Positions 6,481 to 6,492 of a stretch of 6,492 nt of DNA are shown piece by piece. Both the position numbers and the translations under genes were made by a program. The first letter of the stretch is position 1. Every line of letters starts with the position of its first letter. Under the pieces are notes generated by a model. It did no database searches, had not been told where the DNA came from, and worked only from the letters and a program-made list of their open reading frames with translations. This stretch comes from Thiotrichaceae bacterium (lineage in GTDB: Bacteria; Pseudomonadota; Gammaproteobacteria; Thiotrichales; Thiotrichaceae), in assembly GCA_026992705.1 (NCBI GenBank), contig JALWYT010000140.1, positions 1 to 6,492 on the forward strand. Reading direction: 5' to 3'.

Positions 6481-6492
6481 TAATCTAAATAT

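Overview
The window holds two large genes on the + strand and a 340-bp AT-rich intergenic region. It looks like chromosomal DNA of a Gram-negative bacterium, perhaps a marine or aquatic gammaproteobacterium. That guess rests on moderately low GC, a Gln-rich glycosyltransferase, and a cysteine-free acidic RTX/S-layer-like protein with an N-terminal DUF4214-type repeat. No RNA gene or other strong taxonomic marker is present, so the assignment is weak.

Region 1 (1-2362) is the 3' part of a gene for a multidomain glycosyltransferase. The reading frame is open to the left edge and the first in-frame ATG, at 50, has no ribosome binding site, so the true start lies outside the window. The visible part carries two successive GT-B/GT4-type modules. 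The first has an intact EX7E motif; the second has lost the second Glu.

Region 2 (2363-2702) has no convincing gene. It holds a weak terminator-like inverted repeat just after the glycosyltransferase, nested inverted repeats, three perfect tandem copies of a 7-mer, a well-formed CRP/FNR-type palindrome centred about 133 bases before the next start codon, and a clear Shine-Dalgarno sequence. The second gene therefore probably has its own regulated promoter.

Region 3 (2703-6455) encodes a complete 1250-residue secreted surface protein. It has two DUF4214-type repeats at the N-terminus, a long Asp/Gly/Thr/Asn-rich beta-rich body with a recurring 'S-G/N-x-E-x-L/I' motif, a compact RTX calcium-binding block at residues 918-953, and two apparently related C-terminal modules. 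It has no Sec signal peptide and no cysteine, which fits type I (ABC) secretion with a C-terminal signal.

Reading the two genes together (inference): this looks like the edge of a locus that makes a type I-secreted S-layer-like or adhesin protein, together with a glycosyltransferase that either glycosylates it or builds the surface glycan it sits on. The layout recalls known S-layer loci in Gram-negative bacteria. Nothing here proves an undescribed system. The most distinctive points are the duplicated DUF4214 units, the duplicated C-terminal module, the early-coding hairpin and the regulatory intergenic region.
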